Of a DNA stretch of 10,796 nt, positions 6,773 through 10,796 are shown piece by piece. Numbering within the stretch: position 1 is the first letter of the stretch; the number at the start of each line of letters is the position of its first letter. The notes below the pieces were generated by a model. The model ran no database searches and had not been told where the DNA came from. It saw nothing but the letters and a program-made list of their open reading frames with translations. This stretch comes from Sphingomonadales bacterium (lineage in GTDB: Bacteria; Pseudomonadota; Alphaproteobacteria; Sphingomonadales; Sphingomonadaceae), in assembly GCA_018067055.1 (NCBI GenBank), contig JAGPVK010000063.1:1-10796 (forward strand), written 5' to 3'. The position numbers and the translations under genes are program-made.

Positions 6773-7584
6773 CGCCGGCCGGCTATGGTGATTTCATATT
6801 GCTCGCGGTAGCGGGCCAGCGCTTTTTCTTTTTGCGCGGTCTGTCGGGACGCGTGCCAGTCATTGGTCACCCGCTGCCGGACATCATCCAGAACGGCTTT
6901 CCGGCCGGGTTGCCTGGCTGTGATCTTGACCGCATGAACGCCAAAGCCCGACGCGACCGGGCCAACCCATTGACCAGGCTCGAGCCGGCCCAATTGTCCG
7001 GCAAACCGGTCGCCAAACTGCCGGGAAACGTCTTCGATGGTGGCGGCTTTGACATTGCTGGGTAGGGAAATGGGCTGCGCGAAGGCAGCAGACCGGGCGC
7101 CATCGTTCAGTTGATCGATCCGGGCTCTGGCCTGCGTCGCGCCGATCTGGCCGAGATAGATTTGCTCGAAATCATAAAGTGGCGGCAGCGCATATTTGCC
7201 GGGATGCTCGTCCATCCATTGCTGCAGGATGGCATCGGTTGGCGGGACATTTTCCGCGTCTTCGCTGTCGATGAAACGCATCTTCGTGAACAGCCTGCGC
7301 CGGATGACCGGATCATTCTTGTCCAGACCCAGCCGCAACGCTTCGCGATAGTATATTTCCTCGGCGATCTCCTGATCGATCAGGCCATCCAGCTCTGCCT
7401 GTGTCGGGGCCCGGCGGAAATTTCGTTCCCAGTCTGTCGTCAGCCGGTCAATATCCGTTTCATCGATACGGATGGCATAGTCGGCAGGGTCACGGCCGGT
7501 GCCGGTGGCCCAGAAAAACGCGAAAATGAGCAGCGCGCCAGCGAGAAAATGGACCAGCGGTTCTCGAATAATCTTACGCAACAT
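6769..7584 (-). CDS. Membrane-anchored parvulin-type peptidyl-prolyl cis-trans isomerase
   Basis: 271 residues. A short basic N-terminus (MLRKIIREP) and one hydrophobic segment (about 12-28) anchor it in the inner membrane with the rest in the periplasm. Residues 35-130 are helical and SurA/PpiD-like, with AELDGLIDQEIAEEIYYREA (63-82), the usual chaperone-like segment. A parvulin-like domain (about 136-223) begins YDFEQIYLG and closes with GPVASGFGVHAVKITAR, the recognisable rotamase end. It should help fold exported proteins; neighbours suggest the DUF3604 lipoprotein or the HupE/UreJ-like protein as clients (inference). I see no Shine-Dalgarno before ATG 7584 and no other start nearby, because a stop lies six codons upstream in frame. 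It follows the DUF3604 gene by 91 bases and overlaps the next gene by four. Catalytic activity of this divergent parvulin domain is not certain. Confidence 0.85.
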   Translation of the reverse strand: MLRKIIREPLVHFLAGALLIFAFFWATGTGRDPADYAIRIDETDIDRLTTDWERNFRRAPTQAELDGLIDQEIAEEIYYREALRLGLDKNDPVIRRRLFTKMRFIDSEDAENVPPTDAILQQWMDEHPGKYALPPLYDFEQIYLGQIGATQARARIDQLNDGARSAAFAQPISLPSNVKAATIEDVSRQFGDRFAGQLGRLEPGQWVGPVASGFGVHAVKITARQPGRKAVLDDVRQRVTNDWHASRQTAQKEKALARYREQYEITIAGRR

Positions 7585-7617
7585 ATATCGTGCAACCCAT
7601 TATGTTTAGCCGCTACC

Positions 7618-7638
7618 GGTCACAGGTTCCTGTTGACC
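7618..7638 (-). other. Intercistronic stem-loop between DUF3604 and isomerase genes
   Basis: Read on the minus strand, GGTCAACAGGAACCTGTGACC folds into GGTC-ACAG pairing with CTGT-GACC, eight base pairs with one bulged A and a GAAC tetraloop. It lies 38 bases after the DUF3604 stop and 34 bases before the isomerase start. No U-run follows, so it is not a standard intrinsic terminator; a processing, stability or partial-attenuation element would fit (inference). Confidence 0.4.
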
Positions 7639-7675
7639 ACCGGGCGACAGGCTCCACCTGAACGGTGCCGCCAGG

Positions 7676-9565
7676 TCAAGCGGACGGCGTATACCAGATC
7701 GGCGAACTATAGGCGCGTTCCTGTTGAATCTTGATCACTTCAGCGGGCAGGGTCAGACGGAATTTGAGCGCATCATAGACCGGCCAGGTCGGCGTCGGAA
7801 TTTCCAGCACGCGGACATAATAAAAGGCATTTTGCGCGGCGTTGAAATCAGGATCCTGCCAGAAGGTAACCAGCTCCGGCGCGCCGGTCGCATTGTCCCA
7901 GGTGCCCTTGGTCAGATCCACCGTATTGGGCACCGGGGTCAGCTTGCCGTTGGCGCCCAGTTTGCGGGTATCAGCGTCGCTCCAGCTGACATTATAGATT
8001 TTTTCATGGCTCTTGCCGGCGGCATCGACCCAGCCCTTGATCACCTGGATCCGGTCGAGACTGGCGCTTTCGGGGTCCATCAGCGCGCTGATCAGGAATT
8101 TCGGTGCTTCGCCGTCACCGCCGCTCAGATCCCCACCCATCGGGACCCCTTTGGTGTAGCCGGTCTTGACCAGATCAGCGATGTCACTGGCGGTGAAATC
8201 AAAGCCGCCAAAGAAGCGGACCTGCATCCGTGGCCCGGTTGTCGCATAGACTTCGCGGCGCATCATCGCGTCGAAAATGGCTTCCCTTGTGTTGCTGGTC
8301 GCCCAGACTGCTGCATAGCCGCTGGAGAGATAATGCCAGCCGAAGCGGCCTTCGCGGGTCCCGAGATTTTGCGGCGCCATCACGCGACCCTTGTTATTGG
8401 CCTCGTTACCGCTGTGCTTGCCGAAGAAATTATTCTCGTCCGCCGTCGCCAGCGAGGTGTGGCTGTCGGTTGATCCGATCATGCCGAATTTGAACGGATT
8501 GGCGCCTACCGCAAGCGTCAGTTCCAGTCCGCGCTTCAGCGCTTCGCGTACATAGCTGCCGGCATAGCTTTCAGGCGGCATATCTTTGGTGCAGCTCAGA
8601 TTGCATTTGTCCCAGCCGGCGACGCCAAAGTCGGCAAATTCATCATTGGGCGAAAGAAACGGATGGGCTTCGCTGTCGCCCTTGATCTGGGTGACCTCGA
8701 CGATCGGTTCACGCAACGCGCGGGTCTTCACATAGGCGGCGTCAATCGGACTGCCGTCATATTTGTTCATTGCGAACATCCGGCCGTTGGAGACATTGCT
8801 GTTATGCGGAATCGCCAGCACCTTGCCGCCGGTGGTTTTTTCATAGGCGGCCATATAGGCCCATAATTTTTCAGGGTCCTGCCCGGCGAGAGCGCCGAAC
8901 GGGATGGTATCGCCCATTTTTTTCGGACTGTCGCGGAACATCACGACCCGGTGGAGATTGTCGCCATCCGGCATCGACGTATATTCAAAGCCCATGAAGG
9001 CGGTAAATTTGCCGGGCTCATTATATTGATCCACGGTCTTACCGTGCTTTTCCCAGAGATCGGCGGTGCGTTCTCTGGTTTGTTCCGGATCGGTCAGAGA
9101 TTCAGGCAAGGTCCCCTTGGCGGCGCCATCGATTAGCTCTGACGTCACCCGCAACGAGCCTTCGTCGCTCTCGTTCATCATATCGTGCCAGCGGAGCAGA
9201 AATTTATTGGTCAGCAAGGCGATCCGCGGCGCTTCCATGATCGCCTTGGTTGCACCCATCGCGTCGCTATGGTCGGCAATTACCAGAAAATCGAGTGGAC
9301 GCGACAGCTTTGCCTGGGCGCCTTTGGTCGCCGTGACTTCTTCGCCGCGGGCGAATCTGAGCGCCGCTTCCGCGTCCAGCCGGTTACCAAAACCGAAGGC
9401 GTCGATGCTGTTGTCGGTATGGAGATGGGTGTCGCCCCAGAATACCTGCTCGGGATATTCGGTGTTCACAACCTGTGCGCTGCCATCATCACCGTCGGTG
9501 TTTTTCGAACAGGCCGAAATAGCCAGGGCAGCCGTACAGACTGCCAATATCAGTGACTTGCGCAT
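7676..9565 (-). CDS. DUF3604 family lipoprotein with PHP-like metal-binding motifs
   Basis: 629 residues from ATG 9565. It begins with a lipoprotein signal peptide: MRKSLILAV, a hydrophobic stretch, then the lipobox AISAC with Cys19, followed by a polar acidic linker. The mature part matches DUF3604: WGDTHLHTDNS (43-53, the His-x-His of PHP-type phosphoesterases), VIADHSDAMG (95-104), GFEYTS (192-197), NLHRVVMF (203-210), AIPHNSN (251-257), EVTQIKGDSEAHPF (290-303), MIGSTDSHTS (362-371) and SGYAAVWA (416-423). The His/Asp/Glu clusters suggest a multi-metal hydrolase, but no reaction is established for the family. It is probably anchored to the inner or outer membrane and exposed to the periplasm; Ser20 after the Cys does not give the inner-membrane Asp signal. 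The frame stays open for 26 codons upstream, but GGGAG (9572-9576) at 7 bases and the signal peptide fix the start at 9565. First of the DUF3604-isomerase-HupE unit. Confidence 0.9.
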   Translation of the reverse strand: MRKSLILAVCTAALAISACSKNTDGDDGSAQVVNTEYPEQVFWGDTHLHTDNSIDAFGFGNRLDAEAALRFARGEEVTATKGAQAKLSRPLDFLVIADHSDAMGATKAIMEAPRIALLTNKFLLRWHDMMNESDEGSLRVTSELIDGAAKGTLPESLTDPEQTRERTADLWEKHGKTVDQYNEPGKFTAFMGFEYTSMPDGDNLHRVVMFRDSPKKMGDTIPFGALAGQDPEKLWAYMAAYEKTTGGKVLAIPHNSNVSNGRMFAMNKYDGSPIDAAYVKTRALREPIVEVTQIKGDSEAHPFLSPNDEFADFGVAGWDKCNLSCTKDMPPESYAGSYVREALKRGLELTLAVGANPFKFGMIGSTDSHTSLATADENNFFGKHSGNEANNKGRVMAPQNLGTREGRFGWHYLSSGYAAVWATSNTREAIFDAMMRREVYATTGPRMQVRFFGGFDFTASDIADLVKTGYTKGVPMGGDLSGGDGEAPKFLISALMDPESASLDRIQVIKGWVDAAGKSHEKIYNVSWSDADTRKLGANGKLTPVPNTVDLTKGTWDNATGAPELVTFWQDPDFNAAQNAFYYVRVLEIPTPTWPVYDALKFRLTLPAEVIKIQQERAYSSPIWYTPSA

Positions 9566-9652
9566 ATTGAATCTCCCATCCCAATTTTCGGAAACTATCC
9601 CTGTCGGGGGTACTGCGCAATAGATAGCTGATTTGGCCAGCACGCCGTAGCG

Positions 9653-10796
9653 TCAGCCGAACCAGCGACCGAGAAACCCCCGTTCCCGCAGGATGGCGTT
9701 GGCGGCATTGTGACCTGGCGCGCCGGTGACTCCGCCGCCAGGATGGGTTCCCGAACCGCACATATACAGACCCTGTATCGGCCCCTTGTAACCGGCCGCG
9801 CCGATCACCGGCCGCGCCGCCCACAGCTGGTCAAGCGACATGCGGCCATGAAAGATATCGCCGCCGATTAGGCCGAATTTGCGCTCCAGATCAAACGGCG
9901 ACAGCGCCATCTGGCCGAGGATCAGTTCGCCGAAGCCTGGCGCATACCGCTCCACCACAGCCAGTATTGAGGCCACCGCTGCGCCGCGTTCTTCCTCCCA
10001 ATGTCGATCATCTGGCAATTGCGGTGCAAATTGCTGGCAGAACAGGCTGGCGACATGCTGTCCAGCGGGGGCCAGGCTGTCATCGACCAGACTCGGGATG
10101 AGCATTTCGACAACCGGTTCCCGCGACCAGCCATGGCGGCGGGCATCCTGATAGGCGCGGTCCATATAATCCAGCGACGGCGCCATGATGATCCCGGATT
10201 TCAGATGGTCCCCGTTGCCGGGAAGATCGGTGAAATCGGGCAAGCCGCGCAGCGCCAGATTCATCCGGAAGCTGCCCGAGCCGCATTGATATCCGGTCAT
10301 CATCCGGCGGAAATCAGCGGGCAGGTCGGCGGGGTTGATCAGGCGGTCGTAGAGCAGCTTTGGGCCGACGTTGGCGATGATTTTCGATGCGCGAATCTCC
10401 TCTCCTCGCGCCGTCCGAACACCGACCGCCGCCCCCCTCTCGACGAGCACATGGTCGACCGGCGTATCGAGACAGATTTCGATTCCTGCTTCCCGGCAGG
10501 CCTCGGCCATCAGTTCGGTGATCCGGCCCATGCCGCCGATGACATGGCCCCACTGGCCATGCTTGCCATTGACCTCGCCAAACACGTGATGGAGCAAGAC
10601 ATAGGCGCTGCCCGGCGTATCGGGGCTGGCGTAATTGCCGACAATGGCGTCAAAACCGAAGGCTGCCTTGATTGGCGCGCTTTCGAACCACTGGTCGAGC
10701 AGCTCGCGAGCACTCAGCGTGAACAGCTTGATAATCTCATGCTGTTGCAGTGGCGATAGCCCTGCGAATCGACGAGCGGTCTTGATGCCCGCCAGC
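9653..10796 (-). CDS. PYROXD2/phytoene desaturase-like FAD-dependent oxidoreductase (N-terminus beyond window)
   Basis: Partial: the frame is open to the right edge, so the N-terminal FAD-binding Rossmann motif is outside; 380 residues are visible of the roughly 500-550 usual for the family. Visible signs are GHVIGGMGRITELMAEA (about 83-99 of the visible part), typical of carotenoid-isomerase/phytoene-desaturase relatives, then ASKIIANVGP (136-145), and near the C-terminus GLYMCGSGTHPGGGVTGAPG (342-361), the closing FAD-contact motif. NAD(P)/FAD-dependent oxidoreductases of this group are widespread and mostly uncharacterised; a desaturase, saturase or amine/alcohol-oxidase-like reaction on a hydrophobic substrate is possible. 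It is not a proven carotenoid enzyme, and no carotenoid genes are seen here. It stops 87 bases before the DUF3604 start on the same strand; cotranscription is possible but not shown. Confidence 0.87.
   Translation of the reverse strand, partial: LAGIKTARRFAGLSPLQQHEIIKLFTLSARELLDQWFESAPIKAAFGFDAIVGNYASPDTPGSAYVLLHHVFGEVNGKHGQWGHVIGGMGRITELMAEACREAGIEICLDTPVDHVLVERGAAVGVRTARGEEIRASKIIANVGPKLLYDRLINPADLPADFRRMMTGYQCGSGSFRMNLALRGLPDFTDLPGNGDHLKSGIIMAPSLDYMDRAYQDARRHGWSREPVVEMLIPSLVDDSLAPAGQHVASLFCQQFAPQLPDDRHWEEERGAAVASILAVVERYAPGFGELILGQMALSPFDLERKFGLIGGDIFHGRMSLDQLWAARPVIGAAGYKGPIQGLYMCGSGTHPGGGVTGAPGHNAANAILRERGFLGRWFG

Noticed and set aside
7724..8473. Plus-strand open frame of 249 codons opposite the DUF3604 gene
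   Set aside because: Shadow of a conserved coding region; no domain recognised.
9592..9620. Possible promoter before the DUF3604 gene (TTGCGC, 17 bases, TAGTTT on the minus strand)
   Set aside because: Only three of six consensus bases match in each box, which is expected by chance in a gap of this size.
9566..9643. N-terminal extension of the DUF3604 protein by 26 residues
   Set aside because: It would bury the lipoprotein signal peptide inside the protein, and a good ribosome-binding site (9572-9576) serves the ATG at 9565.
9653..10796. Carotenoid phytoene desaturase (crtI)
   Set aside because: The C-terminal FAD motif is shared by the broader PYROXD2/COG1233 group, no other carotenoid genes are present, and the N-terminus is missing, so a specific crtI call is not justified.
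1..10796. Defence system, prophage, CRISPR array or insertion sequence
   Set aside because: No nuclease, helicase, transposase, integrase or phage-like protein, and no spaced direct repeats were seen; every sizeable stretch is covered by metabolic or envelope genes.

Overview
The window looks like chromosomal DNA of an alphaproteobacterium, most likely a sphingomonad. This is inferred from the moderately high GC, the overall feel of the proteins (AtuA/DUF1446, TIGR03084-type, DUF3604, PYROXD2-like) and ordinary Shine-Dalgarno use; it has not been checked by any search. It is densely coding: nine genes, and no gap longer than about 130 bases. I see no rRNA, tRNA, CRISPR array, insertion sequence, phage gene or transcription regulator gene.

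Left block, minus strand (3043 down to 1): a tight operon of a small VOC/glyoxalase-fold protein, a full-length AtuA (DUF1446) family protein and a TIGR03084-type DinB/maleylpyruvate-isomerase-fold protein, with what looks like the ribosome-binding site and start of a further gene running off the left edge. AtuA takes its name from the Pseudomonas acyclic-terpene (citronellol/geraniol) cluster, so a CoA-thioester or branched-chain catabolic role is the natural guess. The carboxylase, acyl-CoA dehydrogenase and hydratase genes of that pathway are not visible here.

Middle block, plus strand (3170 to 5743): three consecutive Rossmann-fold genes, an SDR, an NmrA-like NAD(P)-binding protein and a second SDR. 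They diverge from the VOC-AtuA operon across a 126-base intergenic region that holds a perfect 7-bp inverted repeat. The divergent layout suggests that both arms may serve one catabolic pathway, with the right arm supplying alcohol/ketone redox steps.

Right block, minus strand (10796 down to 5783): a PYROXD2/phytoene-desaturase-like FAD oxidoreductase cut by the right edge, then a DUF3604 lipoprotein with PHP-like metal-binding motifs, a membrane-anchored parvulin-type peptidyl-prolyl isomerase, and a HupE/UreJ-family membrane protein whose start overlaps the isomerase stop. The last three look like a working unit at the cell envelope (putative metalloenzyme, foldase, putative metal permease) with no urease or hydrogenase nearby. 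This is the most interesting unexplained system in the window. It converges on the middle block with only 39 bases between stop codons.
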